DNA of 64,000 bases from Acinetobacter sp. ANC 3903. GTDB taxonomy: Bacteria; Pseudomonadota; Gammaproteobacteria; Pseudomonadales; Moraxellaceae. Made by a program: the position numbers and the translations under genes. This document shows positions 11,029 to 21,119 of this stretch, piece after piece. The stretch covers positions 24,751 to 88,750 of the forward strand of contig NZ_NEGA01000016.1 in assembly GCF_002135315.1 (NCBI RefSeq), in the 5' to 3' direction. Within the stretch, counting starts at the first letter, position 1, and every line of letters starts with the position of its first letter. The notes beneath the pieces were generated by a model that was not told the DNA's origin, did not search any database, and was given only the letters and a program-made list of their open reading frames with translations.

Positions 11029-12306
11029 ATGTCTGAAGCAACTGGCAAAAAAGCCGTTTTACAGCTTGATGGCAAAGAAATTGAATTACCAATTTACAGC
11101 GGCACATTGGGCCCAGATGTAATCGACGTTAAAGATGTGTTGGCCGCAGGTCACTTTACTTTTGATCCTGGTTTTATGGCAACAGCTGCATGTGAATCTA
11201 AAATCACATTCATCGATGGTAACAAAGGTGTTCTTCTACACCGCGGTTACCCAATCGACCAGCTTGCAACTAAAGCAGATTATTTAGAAACTTGCTACTT
11301 ATTGTTAAACGGCGAACTTCCAACAGCTGAACAAAAAGTAGAATTTGATGCTAAAGTTCGTAACCATACGATGGTTCACGACCAAGTTAGCCGTTTCTTC
11401 AATGGTTTCCGTCGTGACGCTCACCCGATGGCAATTATGGTTGGTGTAGTTGGTGCGCTTTCTGCGTTCTATCACAACAACTTGGACATCGAAGATGTTA
11501 ACCACCGTGAAATTACTGCAATCCGCTTGATTGCTAAAGTTCCTACGCTAGCAGCTTGGAGCTACAAATATACAGTTGGTCAACCATTCGTTTACCCACG
11601 TAATGACTTGAGCTACGCTGAAAACTTCTTGTACATGATGTTTGCTACTCCTGCAGACAAAGACTACAAAGTTAACCCAATTCTTGCTAAAGCAATGGAC
11701 CGTATCTTTACGCTTCATGCTGACCACGAACAAAACGCGTCTACTTCTACAGTACGTTTAGCGGGTTCTACTGGTGCTAACCCTTACGCATGTATCGCTG
11801 CGGGTATCTCTGCACTTTGGGGTCCTGCTCACGGTGGCGCGAACGAAGCCGTTCTTAAGATGCTTGATGAAATCGGCACTGTAGAAAATGTTGCTGGCTT
11901 CATGGAAAAAGTGAAAACTAAAGAAGTTAAACTTATGGGCTTCGGTCACCGAGTTTATAAAAACTTCGATCCACGTGCGAAAGTAATGAAAGAAACTTGT
12001 GATGAAGTTCTTGCTGCTCTTGGCATCAACGATCCACAACTTGCTTTGGCTATGGAACTTGAACGTATCGCACTTTCTGACGAATACTTCATCAAACGTA
12101 ACTTATACCCTAACGTAGACTTCTACTCAGGTATCATCCTTAAAGCGATTGGTATCCCGACTGAAATGTTTACTGTAATCTTCGCTCTTGCACGTACTGT
12201 GGGTTGGATCAGCCACTGGTTAGAAATGCACAGCGGCCCTTACAAAATCGGTCGTCCACGTCAGCTTTACACTGGTGAAGTTCAACGTGACATCCAAGGT
12301 CGTTAA
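11029..12306 (+). CDS. gltA: Citrate synthase, hexameric type II
   Basis: Condenses acetyl-CoA and oxaloacetate to citrate, the entry step of the TCA cycle. Catalytic elements visible are [24 protein letters not shown] with its histidine, [14 protein letters not shown] with its histidine, and PNVDFYSGI with the catalytic aspartate. The 425-residue length and N-terminal extension fit the Gram-negative NADH-inhibited type. GGAG precedes the ATG. It is transcribed away from the sdh operon and has its own terminator. Confidence 0.98.
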   Translation: MSEATGKKAVLQLDGKEIELPIYSGTLGPDVIDVKDVLAAGHFTFDPGFMATAACESKITFIDGNKGVLLHRGYPIDQLATKADYLETCYLLLNGELPTAEQKVEFDAKVRNHTMVHDQVSRFFNGFRRDAHPMAIMVGVVGALSAFYHNNLDIEDVNHREITAIRLIAKVPTLAAWSYKYTVGQPFVYPRNDLSYAENFLYMMFATPADKDYKVNPILAKAMDRIFTLHADHEQNASTSTVRLAGSTGANPYACIAAGISALWGPAHGGANEAVLKMLDEIGTVENVAGFMEKVKTKEVKLMGFGHRVYKNFDPRAKVMKETCDEVLAALGINDPQLALAMELERIALSDEYFIKRNLYPNVDFYSGIILKAIGIPTEMFTVIFALARTVGWISHWLEMHSGPYKIGRPRQLYTGEVQRDIQGR

Positions 12307-12330
12307 TTCTTCAAGAATTGATGATTTAAA

Positions 12331-12356
12331 AAACCACCCTTTCGGGTGGTTTTTTA
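12331..12356 (+). terminator. gltA terminator
   Basis: AAACCACCC and GGGTGGTTT with a TTTC loop and a T-run, starting 24 bases after the gltA stop. It probably also ends the convergent gene at 12416. Confidence 0.9.
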
Positions 12357-12415
12357 ATATCTAAAATAAAAAAATTTAAAGTATTTGATACGTTTTTTCG
12401 ATGAACAAGATGAAA

Positions 12416-12889
12416 TCAGGCTTTTTGTATCAAAAATGGAATACAAGCTTCATATGCACTGCACTCTTCGCCACGCATTTTTTTAATAAAATAGTCCTGC
12501 ACCATTTGTGCCTGCTGCTCTACTCCATATTGCAAAAACTGTTTACCCTGCTCCAGTACATAATGATATTTACGGTCAAATAGCGCTTTACGCACCACCG
12601 CCACACCTTGCTGAATTTGCCAAACATGGGTTAACTCATGAATAAACCAGGATTGTTTCCCCAGCGGCATTTTGGAAAAATCTTCACACCAGTTCTTGGG
12701 ATTGAAATAAATATGCCCGTTCGGGCTGATTGCATAATTCTTCAAAACCGCCCGATGTGCCACGATGCAAATAGCATCCAGCTGCAAATGAGGCCCAAAA
12801 ACCGACTCCGCAAGCCTTCTCTCACCTGCGCTCAGCTTTCGGCTTTTAATTTCAAACAAGCGATTAAATCTTTGCCAAATAGCTTTCAT
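12416..12889 (-). CDS. Hypothetical protein with HELTH metallopeptidase-like motif
   Basis: A 157-residue soluble protein containing FIHELTHVWQIQQG, an HExxH zinc-binding motif in a context like eCIS/DUF4157-type or minigluzincin peptidases. No signal peptide is seen. Acinetobacter homologues are, as I recall, sometimes labelled vgr-related, but nothing here supports a type VI spike function. The start is unsure: ATG at 12889 (MKAIWQ) is used; upstream ATG at 12910 and GTG at 12916 are possible, and none has a strong ribosome binding site. Convergent with gltA, divergent from nadE. Confidence 0.7.
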   Translation of the reverse strand: MKAIWQRFNRLFEIKSRKLSAGERRLAESVFGPHLQLDAICIVAHRAVLKNYAISPNGHIYFNPKNWCEDFSKMPLGKQSWFIHELTHVWQIQQGVAVVRKALFDRKYHYVLEQGKQFLQYGVEQQAQMVQDYFIKKMRGEECSAYEACIPFLIQKA

Positions 12890-13152
12890 AAAAATGTCAT
12901 TGTGCCTCATCACCACTACAAATGAACCGCTTGTTCATTTTCTCATGATCGCTGTAGCTTTTTGTCTAAATTCGGATTTTTTTTTGTTTTTTTCTCTACA
13001 AATGACTCAATTCGTATATAGTATCGGATTGCTAATTATTGATTAATTCTTCTTTTTGTTTTGTTTATTATCGCATACACAGCGTTGAATCAATAACCAT
13101 AAACAATCATCAGTCTGTGTATACATCCCTATAGGTATAGGATTAAGTTGGA

Positions 13153-14778
13153 ATGAAAAGTTTTAAAATTGCCCTTGCACAATTCTCTCCGCATATTGGC
13201 AATATCGAAGCAAATGCTCAAAAAATGCTTGAACAGGTGAATGAAGCCAAAAAACAAAAAGCTGATTTAATTATCTTCCCAGAGCTTTCAACATTAGGCT
13301 ACCCTGCAGAAGACTTGTTACTTCGCCCTAGCTTGGTGAAACGTACGCAGAAAGCATTTGAACAATTAAGCCAAGTCAAAGATATTGTGATGGTGTTTGG
13401 TTTCGTTAATCAAACTGAAGATGGTCAGCGTTATAACGCAGCTGCCGTAATGAAAGATGGTCAAGTTCTTGGAATCTATAACAAGCAAAACTTGCCAAAC
13501 TACAGTGTATTTGATGAAAAACGCTATTTTAATGAAGGACATCAGCATCTGGTATTTGAATACCTGGGTCATAAGTTTGGTGTGCTGATTTGTGAAGATA
13601 TCTGGTCACTCAACACCGTACACCAATTGTCTCAGCTCAATGTTGAAACTGCTTTAGTGTTAAATGCTTCACCTTATGAAGTCGGCAAACCTCAGCACCG
13701 TCTGAGCACCATGAGTGAGCTGGCTAAACAATTGAACATTAATCTGGTTTATGCCAACCAGGTTGGCGGTCAAGATGATCTGATCTTTGACGGCACCAGT
13801 TTCGTGATCAATAAAGATGGCGGCATTGCCTTACAGGCGCCAAGTTTTAAAGAAGATCTTTATTACGCAGAATACGAAACTGAACAAAAAGCCTTTAAGG
13901 TCGGACAAGTTACCCCTGTGCTGGATACCATGGCCGAAATCTATCAAGGTCTGGTTTTGGCAACCCGTGATTATGTTCAGCGCTCAGGTTTTCCTGGCGT
14001 TATTCTCGGCTTATCCGGCGGGATCGACTCTGCATTAACCTTGGCGATCGCCGTAGATGCCATTGGTGCAGATAAAGTCCAGGCGGTGATGATGCCTTAT
14101 ACCTATACTGCGCAAATCAGTGTGGAAGATGCAGCTGCACAGGCTAAAACTATGGGTGTGACTTTTGGTATTGCCGAAATCAACCCGATTGTGAACAGCT
14201 TCATGCAAACCCTGTATCCATTCTTTGGCAACAGCCCAGCTGATGCAACTGAAGAAAACCTGCAAGCGCGCGCTCGAGGCACTTTGTTGATGGGCTTGTC
14301 GAACAAGTTTGGCAATATGGTACTGTCTACCGGCAACAAATCTGAACTTTCTGTAGGATACTGCACCTTGTACGGCGATATGGTCGGTGGTTATGCAGTT
14401 CTTAAAGATGTATATAAAACCATTGTGTTTGAACTGGCCAAATACCGTAACAGCATTGCCGATGCGCCAGTCATTCCTGAACGTGTGATTACCCGTCCAC
14501 CTTCTGCAGAACTTCGTCCTGACCAGAAAGACCAGGATTCATTACCGGCGTATGAAGTGCTTGATGCCATTCTGTATGCTTATATTGAAGAAGATATTAG
14601 CCAGGATGACATTATTGCCAAAGGTTTTGATGCAGAGGTGGTGAAGAAAGTGATTCGTTTGGTAGACCGTAACGAATATAAACGCCGTCAAGCTGCGATT
14701 GGCCCACGTATTAGTCCACGTACATTTGGCCGCGAACGCCGCTATCCAATCATGAATGGATGGGTGCCAGGTGTCTAA
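13153..14778 (+). CDS. nadE: Glutamine-dependent NAD+ synthetase
   Basis: Makes NAD+ from nicotinate adenine dinucleotide with ammonia released from glutamine. The N-terminal nitrilase-type glutaminase domain (about 1-255) shows the Glu-Lys-Cys triad: Glu44 in FPELS, the lysine near 113 in NKQNLPNY, and the cysteine near 148 in ICEDIW. The C-terminal ATP-pyrophosphatase domain carries LGLSGGIDSAL (about 286). 541 residues is typical of the two-domain form. The ribosome binding site is weak (GGA two bases from ATG). Its end overlaps the next gene by 8 bases. Confidence 0.96.
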   Translation: MKSFKIALAQFSPHIGNIEANAQKMLEQVNEAKKQKADLIIFPELSTLGYPAEDLLLRPSLVKRTQKAFEQLSQVKDIVMVFGFVNQTEDGQRYNAAAVMKDGQVLGIYNKQNLPNYSVFDEKRYFNEGHQHLVFEYLGHKFGVLICEDIWSLNTVHQLSQLNVETALVLNASPYEVGKPQHRLSTMSELAKQLNINLVYANQVGGQDDLIFDGTSFVINKDGGIALQAPSFKEDLYYAEYETEQKAFKVGQVTPVLDTMAEIYQGLVLATRDYVQRSGFPGVILGLSGGIDSALTLAIAVDAIGADKVQAVMMPYTYTAQISVEDAAAQAKTMGVTFGIAEINPIVNSFMQTLYPFFGNSPADATEENLQARARGTLLMGLSNKFGNMVLSTGNKSELSVGYCTLYGDMVGGYAVLKDVYKTIVFELAKYRNSIADAPVIPERVITRPPSAELRPDQKDQDSLPAYEVLDAILYAYIEEDISQDDIIAKGFDAEVVKKVIRLVDRNEYKRRQAAIGPRISPRTFGRERRYPIMNGWVPGV

Positions 14779-15796
14779 GCAGGACCTAGCCCAACAGTTT
14801 GCTCAAGCACTTCTGCTTGAGCAAACCCGTTTTATAAAAAAACAATTATTAGCAGAACAAAATAATTCCTATATCGAAAAATTTGTTCATTATCTATATA
14901 CCCATTCCGAACAGGTTTTGTTAAAACAGGTCATCACATTTCAGTCTTTACAAGAAGTTGTGCAAAAATATGCATTTGAGCTGAATTTAGGCCCTGAAAT
15001 TCTGGAATTTATTGGCGTGGTTGCACGAAGAGTTCATCAATTCGCAGTCAATAGCCAGACTCAAATTAACGAGCTGTTGTCGGATAACTCCTTTGAATTA
15101 TGGCTGTACAAGGTACTTGAACTAGATCAATTGCGTCATTACATCCATGACAACCTGCAGCATAATCCTGAAGTCAAGCAGGTGAGCTTACAGCTGGCCA
15201 ATCAGATTCTTGAAAGCAATACCCCGTGGCTAGATCATCTACGTAGATTAAATACCCATCAATCCGGTTTGGGTTCCAAAATATTAAGTTTTATTCAAGA
15301 CCAGCAACAGCATATTGAACTCAAACTTGAGCAACAACTGGCTCACGCCTTGGTTAAACAGCTTGCCAATCTGTTTTTACTGCCCAATGAAGAACTGGCT
15401 GATATCAGCCTGCATTTATGGGAAGATATTAAGCAAAGAACCCTACAAGAAGCTTTTTCTCAATTTCAGGCCATCGACTTTGAAGAGTTCTTCATCTTGG
15501 TCTATGAAACATGGCGACAGCTCAGACAAGGTGAATACCTACAGCAAGTAGTTCTGGATGTGGTTGCAGGTTTTTATGATTACTTTTCCGACTACAATCT
15601 ACAGGAACTGTTGCAATCTGTAGGACTGAATGAAGAAGATTTATATCAAGAAGCACGACGCTTTTTACCCTACACTCTTCAGGCTTTGGAACAACAAGGT
15701 TTATTGGACGGTATTATTCAGGAATTGATTTCACCCTTTTATTCAAGTGAAAGCACCCATCAATTTATTGAGCAGTTCATTCAGGAAAATTTGTAA
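14771..15796 (+). CDS. Hypothetical helical protein overlapping nadE
   Basis: A 341-residue protein rich in Gln, Leu and Glu and predicted by eye to be almost wholly alpha-helical. There is no signal peptide, transmembrane segment or motif I recognise. A GTG at 14771 (MSKQDLAQQF) overlaps the nadE stop by 8 bases and is chosen; an ATG at 14756 is also in frame and would overlap by 23. The overlap implies co-translation with nadE, but I can give no function. Confidence 0.75.
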   Translation: MSKQDLAQQFAQALLLEQTRFIKKQLLAEQNNSYIEKFVHYLYTHSEQVLLKQVITFQSLQEVVQKYAFELNLGPEILEFIGVVARRVHQFAVNSQTQINELLSDNSFELWLYKVLELDQLRHYIHDNLQHNPEVKQVSLQLANQILESNTPWLDHLRRLNTHQSGLGSKILSFIQDQQQHIELKLEQQLAHALVKQLANLFLLPNEELADISLHLWEDIKQRTLQEAFSQFQAIDFEEFFILVYETWRQLRQGEYLQQVVLDVVAGFYDYFSDYNLQELLQSVGLNEEDLYQEARRFLPYTLQALEQQGLLDGIIQELISPFYSSESTHQFIEQFIQENL

Positions 15797-15846
15797 GTTT
15801 CTTTTATATGTGCCATTTAGTTATGACACCCACTTTTTTAACCCAC

Positions 15847-15877
15847 AAAAAAAGAGACCATGCTGAGAGCATGGTCT
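15847..15877 (-). terminator. Terminator of the first tRNA-Met gene
   Basis: GACCATGCT and AGCATGGTC form a 9-bp stem followed on the minus strand by a run of Ts, just downstream of the tRNA CCA end. Confidence 0.8.
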
Positions 15878-15884
15878 ATAAAAA

Positions 15885-15961
15885 TGGTGGCTATGACGAG
15901 ACTTGAACTTGTGACCCCCGCATTATGAGTGCGGTGCTCTAACCAACTGAGCTACATAGCC
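15885..15961 (-). tRNA. tRNA-Met (CAT), elongator, copy 1
   Basis: 77-nt cloverleaf with acceptor stem GGCTATG/CATAGCC, anticodon CAT within CTCATAA and encoded CCA. The G1-C72 pair and close likeness to E. coli elongator tRNA-Met argue against an initiator. Differs from copy 2 at only two bases, which form a T-stem pair: A-T here, G-C there. Confidence 0.95.
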
Positions 15962-16138
15962 GTAAACTGTGTGCGCATTATCTAAATTTCAGCGATTAGC
16001 GTCAAGCCCTTTATTTGATGAGTGTTCAGAGTTTAAGCACTTTATTTCTTTTCAGTTAATATTTAAGCAAAACCACCATTTATTCATGCTATTTTTTCTT
16101 TAATCTCATCAACAAAGCATTTAAAAGTCGAGATAAAG

Positions 16139-16545
16139 ATATCTCAATTCAAATTCATCACTATCAGTTTAATCACCCTGACCACCACAGCCTGCCAGCT
16201 GATTTCACCCTTGTTTGTGAACTACAATGGGATACGCATGGATGTAGCACGTTGGATCAACAATCAGCAGCTTCTGAGCATGCAACAAAAACGTAACCTT
16301 GCCCAGCTGAGTAAAGCACAACAAAAACTTTATCAAATTGAACAGATTCCGCAAGATCAGAAATTAGCCATTGCCATGCAAAACCAGATTGCCTTGCATT
16401 GCACCCGACTCTATGTTTCAGAACATAAAATAAATAACTGCAACTGCTTGTATTTGGAAAAGATAAAAAGCAACAGATTCTGGAAAAATATGATCAAGAA
16501 TTTCCGAAAGTAAAACTCGAGGCTAGTGCAATACAGTGTGAATAA
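16139..16545 (+). pseudogene. Broken small lipoprotein gene
   Basis: Two frames together spell one lipoprotein. The first gives a signal peptide beginning at ATA (16139), SQFKFITISLITLTTTAC, with a lipobox cysteine, then a helical Gln-rich region to about 16437. No ATG, GTG or TTG precedes the signal peptide in this open frame, so the start looks like an ATG changed to ATA. Near 16437 the reading must shift by one base within AAAATAAATAA to continue as LQLLVFGKDKKQQILEKYDQ and end with AIQCE and TAA at 16543-16545. An internal TTG at 16211 would give a 100-residue out-of-context product. Function of the intact form is unknown. Confidence 0.7.
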
Positions 16546-16572
16546 TGATTTTTTAATATAAATCTTAAGCAT

Positions 16573-16604
16573 AAAAAAAGACCACGCTTTTAGAAACGTG
16601 GTCT
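16573..16604 (-). terminator. Terminator of the second tRNA-Met gene
   Basis: GACCACG and CGTGGTC stem with a 10-base loop, followed on the minus strand by seven Ts. Similar in design to the one after copy 1. Confidence 0.8.
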
Positions 16605-16611
16605 ATCAAAA

Positions 16612-16688
16612 TGGTGGCTATGACGGGACTTGAACCTGTGACCCCCGCATTATGAGTGCGGTGCTCTAACCAACTGAGCTACATAGCC
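16612..16688 (-). tRNA. tRNA-Met (CAT), elongator, copy 2
   Basis: 77-nt gene with acceptor GGCTATG/CATAGCC, anticodon CAT and encoded CCA. Identical to copy 1 except for the T-stem pair, which is G-C here as in E. coli. Has its own downstream terminator. Confidence 0.96.
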
Positions 16689-16763
16689 AAAACTGTGCGC
16701 ATATTATCTATTTCAAACAATCTTATGTCAAGAAATATCACGCAATAATTGTAAAAAAATCTG

Positions 16764-17147
<384 letters not shown>

Positions 17148-17171
17148 GGCGTATGCTAACAAATTCCAGCA

Positions 17172-17435
17172 CTAATTACTGGTGCTTTTTTGTGCAATCA
17201 GCTTTTTATATTTTTCCATCAGCTCATCTTGCGATTCCACATGCTGGGGATCAAGCGGAATACAATCGACTGGACAGAATAATTGACACTGCGGTTGATC
17301 ATGATGCCCGACACATTCGGTACATAAATCAGGGTGAATTTCATAAATGACTTCACCCATAAATATTGCCTCATTCGGGCACACCGGCTCACAGACATCA
17401 CAATTGATGCATTCATCGGTAATATATAAAGACAC
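17172..17435 (-). CDS. YfhL-type 2[4Fe-4S] ferredoxin
   Basis: An 87-residue soluble ferredoxin. The first cluster motif is C9xxC12xxC15xxxC19; the second is CTEC followed by an 8-residue insert and QLFCPVDC, the pattern of the Allochromatium/YfhL group. The start is GTG at 17435 (MSLYITDE), one base after the coaD stop, with AAGG upstream. A longer reading to 17492 would overlap coaD and adds non-conserved sequence. Co-transcription with coaD is likely; the electron partner is not evident. Confidence 0.9.
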   Translation of the reverse strand: MSLYITDECINCDVCEPVCPNEAIFMGEVIYEIHPDLCTECVGHHDQPQCQLFCPVDCIPLDPQHVESQDELMEKYKKLIAQKSTSN

Positions 17436-17436
17436 G

Positions 17437-17946
<510 letters not shown>

Positions 17947-18066
17947 TTATGTAGAACTGTATTTTAGCAAAATCTTGATTTATTGGTGAAGAAACTCCAT
18001 TAATTTAAAAACTTCAACTCAATTCAAGATGCGGTACAATAGCAGTAAGTTTGGAAGTATCAGATT

Positions 18067-18546
18067 ATGGCGAAAGCAAGTATTGTAGTTAAAAAAAATA
18101 ACGGCGGCACGATTGCACTGAATAAACGTGCACGCCACGATTATTTTATTGAAGAAAAATTTGAAGCAGGGCTTTCTTTACAAGGTTGGGAAGTCAAATC
18201 AATGCGTGCAGGTCGCATGACCATCGTAGAAAGCTATATTACCTTTAAAAATGGTGAGGCCTTCCTGTTTGGTGCACAAGTTCAGCCTTTGCTGAGTGCA
18301 TCAACACATGTCGTTCCTGAAGCAACGCGTACACGTAAACTTTTGCTGAACCGCCGTGAAATTGAAAAGCTTATGGGTGCGATTAACCAAAAAGGTTATT
18401 CCTGTGTGCCATTGGCATGTTATTGGAAAGGTCCAAATGCCAAACTGGAAATTGCCTTGGTTAAAGGTAAACAGTTACATGACAAGCGTGCCACAGAAAA
18501 AGATCGTGACTGGCAACGCGATAAGGCCCGGATTATGCATAAATAA
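18067..18546 (+). CDS. smpB: SsrA (tmRNA)-binding protein
   Basis: Binds tmRNA and delivers it to stalled ribosomes for trans-translation. The protein shows [28 protein letters not shown], and a basic C-terminal tail ending [13 protein letters not shown], which reaches into the mRNA channel. 159 residues is normal. GGAAG precedes the ATG. The ssrA gene is not in this window. Ended by a hairpin shared with the convergent flavodoxin-like gene. Confidence 0.97.
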   Translation: MAKASIVVKKNNGGTIALNKRARHDYFIEEKFEAGLSLQGWEVKSMRAGRMTIVESYITFKNGEAFLFGAQVQPLLSASTHVVPEATRTRKLLLNRREIEKLMGAINQKGYSCVPLACYWKGPNAKLEIALVKGKQLHDKRATEKDRDWQRDKARIMHK

Positions 18547-18570
18547 TCCATAAATAATTTTGCATCAATA

Positions 18571-18598
18571 AAAAACCTCCAACTAAGGAGGTTTTTTT
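18571..18598 (+). terminator. Bidirectional terminator after smpB
   Basis: AAAAACCTCC and GGAGGTTTTT stem with A- and T-runs on both sides, lying between the convergent ends of smpB and the gene at 18613. Confidence 0.85.
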
Positions 18599-18612
18599 AT
18601 ACTCAAAAATGA

Positions 18613-19164
18613 TTATTTGAATTTATTTAACAACAGCGCAACGTACTCACCAAACCAGATTGCCGTATCCAGATCACCTTGGGGAGGCGTCACTTCAACC
18701 GGCGCATTATCGGATTGGGTCATGAGTCCCAAAAAACTCGACATGCGGTTTAGATCCTGCGAACTACGTCCGGTCGGCATCAGCGGTAAACCGGTCCATA
18801 ACATGCCATGCTGCATGGCAAACAGGTTAATCTGTTGTAATACTGCCAGTTTATCTCCGCTTAAACCGCCACCATTGGTAAAACCGGCCGCGATCTTGCC
18901 TTGCCAGGTACGTGCTAACCAGCGTTTGGAAGATTGCTCCATAAACTGTTTCAAGCCAGAGGTAATACTGCCCATATAGGTAGGACAACCCAACATGATC
19001 GCATCGGCCTGATCCAGCACCTCCCAATCCACCTGTTCAATGTTCATGCAGTGCACATGAATACCCGTTTGCTTGGCACCTTGTGTAATAAAAGAAGCAA
19101 CCTTTGCGGTATGTCCATATGGGCTGTGATAAACGATGGCAAGCGATTTAGAAGATAAAGACAT
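18613..19164 (-). CDS. Flavodoxin-like NAD(P)H:FMN oxidoreductase (WrbA-like)
   Basis: A 183-residue flavodoxin fold protein. The N-terminal phosphate-binding loop is YHSPYGHTAKVA; LGCPTYMGSITSGLKQFME and FTNGGGLSGDKL are the other FMN-binding loops, as in WrbA and related NAD(P)H-dependent oxidoreductases. The substrate cannot be told from sequence. No clear ribosome binding site is seen. Stands between smpB and pgeF. Confidence 0.85.
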   Translation of the reverse strand: MSLSSKSLAIVYHSPYGHTAKVASFITQGAKQTGIHVHCMNIEQVDWEVLDQADAIMLGCPTYMGSITSGLKQFMEQSSKRWLARTWQGKIAAGFTNGGGLSGDKLAVLQQINLFAMQHGMLWTGLPLMPTGRSSQDLNRMSSFLGLMTQSDNAPVEVTPPQGDLDTAIWFGEYVALLLNKFK

Positions 19165-19203
19165 ATCAATAAAAACAATAAATTTTAATCAAGTTTAACA
19201 GTT

Positions 19204-19944
19204 TCAAGCCATAAACACGAATGTCGCCATGCGTCCTGTTTTGGCTTCACGGCGATAGGAAAAATATTCCCCTGTCTGCTGATAGCTGCATTGATCGCCT
19301 CCCAGCACCAGCTCAACACCGTGTTGCTTTAAGATAAACCGTGCAATAGCGTATAAGTCTGCATAAAACTTACCCGCTTTTTCACCGGCTTTAAAAGTAC
19401 TGTCCAGTTCAGGATATTTGGAGCAAAAAGCCGTTTTGACTTCTTCACCAATTTCAAAACAAGGCTGGCTGATTGCAGCACCCAGCCACGCCCAGGTTGG
19501 CTGAGTTTGCATGGTCGCAATCGTATTTTCCACAATACCACCCGCCAGACCACGCCAACCGGCATGCAGATTCGCGATTTCCGTGCCATCTGCATTGCCA
19601 AGCACGACAGGCAAACAATCGGCCGTCATCATCATTAAAGCATGTGCTTTACGCTGTGTGACCAGACCATCTCCCTCCAAAGCCAGAAAAGAAATTTCTT
19701 CATTGATGCTATGGCAGATGGTGCTATGCGTTTGTGTCATCCAGGTGACTTTATCCACCCCAAACTCGGCAAACTGTTGCAGCAAGGCCATACGGTGCTG
19801 TTGTACACGTTTTGCGTCATCATGGACATGCAATGCCAGGTTAAATCCTGCAAGTTCAGGTTGAGCTGAGGCCAGCGTTTTTTCATGATGCACGCGGGTC
19901 TGCCTAACATATACACCTAGTGGAAGCCCTTGAACAAATTGCAT
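19204..19944 (-). CDS. pgeF: Purine nucleoside phosphorylase / peptidoglycan-editing factor family (YfiH)
   Basis: Multicopper-laccase-domain family protein. YfiH members have purine nucleoside phosphorylase or adenosine deaminase activity in vitro, and E. coli PgeF guards against wrongly built peptidoglycan precursors. The zinc/copper residues are visible in MTQTHS, TADCLPVVLG and NLHAGWRGLAGG. The ATG at 19944 (MQFVQGLP, 246 residues) has AAGGA at good spacing; an upstream in-frame ATG adds 11 residues that contain the ribosome binding site. Follows rluD by 51 bases, an association kept in many gammaproteobacteria. Confidence 0.93.
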   Translation of the reverse strand: MQFVQGLPLGVYVRQTRVHHEKTLASAQPELAGFNLALHVHDDAKRVQQHRMALLQQFAEFGVDKVTWMTQTHSTICHSINEEISFLALEGDGLVTQRKAHALMMMTADCLPVVLGNADGTEIANLHAGWRGLAGGIVENTIATMQTQPTWAWLGAAISQPCFEIGEEVKTAFCSKYPELDSTFKAGEKAGKFYADLYAIARFILKQHGVELVLGGDQCSYQQTGEYFSYRREAKTGRMATFVFMA

Positions 19945-19995
19945 GTTTATTTCCTTGTGCTTTTCCCTATGATTCATACCCAGCCTTAAAACGGC

Positions 19996-21048
19996 TTAAT
20001 AGGCTTTATTTTCACTACGCAATACCTCAACCAGTTGCGCGAAGTCATCTGACCATGGCGCTTCAAACATCATTTCCTCACCGCTACGAGGATGAACTAG
20101 GCCAAGTTTGGCTGCATGCAAGGCCTGACGTCTAAAGTTACGTAAAGTATCACCCAGCAATTCTGAAGCACCTGCCGGTACACGAACACGGTTCATATAG
20201 ACCGGATCACCAACCAGACCAAAGCCCAAATAACTAAAATGTACACGAATCTGATGGGTACGACCGGTTTCCAGACGCGCCTGCACACGGGTGAAATGCT
20301 GGAAACGCTCTTTCACGTTGTAATGGGTAACCGCATCTCGACCACCGGGCAATACTGCCATTTTCACGCGATCGACCGGATGGCGCTTGATTGGCTCATC
20401 AATGGTACCGCCAGCAATAATATTGCCGTAAACAATCAGGTCATAGACACGGTAAACCGATTTCTTCGCCAATTGCTTGCTTAAAGAAAATTGTGCTTCC
20501 AGATTTTTTGCTACTACCAGCAAACCGCTGGTGTCTTTATCAATACGGTGCACTAGACCGGCGCGTGACAATTCAGCAGATTTTGGATAATGATAAAGCA
20601 AGGCATTGACCAAAGTACCCGAGCTGTTTCCAGCACCCGGATGAACCACCATGCCGACCGGTTTGTTAATGACAATAATATCGTCATCTTCATACACCAC
20701 ATTTAAGGGAATATTTTCCGGCTGGCTTGTGGTTTGAACTTCCAGCTCAACATCGAGCGTTAACAGCTCATTGCCTTCACATTTATACTTAGGTTTAACA
20801 GTGTTACCATTTACCAACAAATGACCATCTTTCAGCCACTGCTTTAATTTTTCACGGGAAAAATCATTCCAGATTAACGCTGCAACCTGATCGATACGTT
20901 GCCCCAAATAGCTTTCATCCAATTGAAATTGCAACGATAAACGTGTTGCAGTTGAGTCTGAAGTATGGTTATCTGCATCCTCAGAATCTTCAAGTAAATT
21001 GAAATCAGTTTCAGGGACATTAGAATTAGAAGATTGTGCTTGACTCAT
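19996..21048 (-). CDS. rluD: 23S rRNA pseudouridine synthase RluD
   Basis: Makes pseudouridines 1911, 1915 and 1917 in helix 69 of 23S rRNA. An acidic, low-complexity N-terminus (about 1-40) precedes an S4 RNA-binding domain (about 45-100), then the catalytic domain with HRIDKDTSGLLV carrying the catalytic aspartate, and RTHQIRVHFSYLG. 350 residues; the extra N-terminus is longer than in E. coli. Divergent from bamD, the same arrangement as E. coli, which supports RluD over RluC. Confidence 0.95.
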   Translation of the reverse strand: MSQAQSSNSNVPETDFNLLEDSEDADNHTSDSTATRLSLQFQLDESYLGQRIDQVAALIWNDFSREKLKQWLKDGHLLVNGNTVKPKYKCEGNELLTLDVELEVQTTSQPENIPLNVVYEDDDIIVINKPVGMVVHPGAGNSSGTLVNALLYHYPKSAELSRAGLVHRIDKDTSGLLVVAKNLEAQFSLSKQLAKKSVYRVYDLIVYGNIIAGGTIDEPIKRHPVDRVKMAVLPGGRDAVTHYNVKERFQHFTRVQARLETGRTHQIRVHFSYLGFGLVGDPVYMNRVRVPAGASELLGDTLRNFRRQALHAAKLGLVHPRSGEEMMFEAPWSDDFAQLVEVLRSENKAY

Positions 21049-21119
21049 TTGCTCATTCAGACAAAAGTGGTTTAATAGTGCAATTGTAGCTCATTGCCCG
21101 TATTAACAGAGGAATTTTT

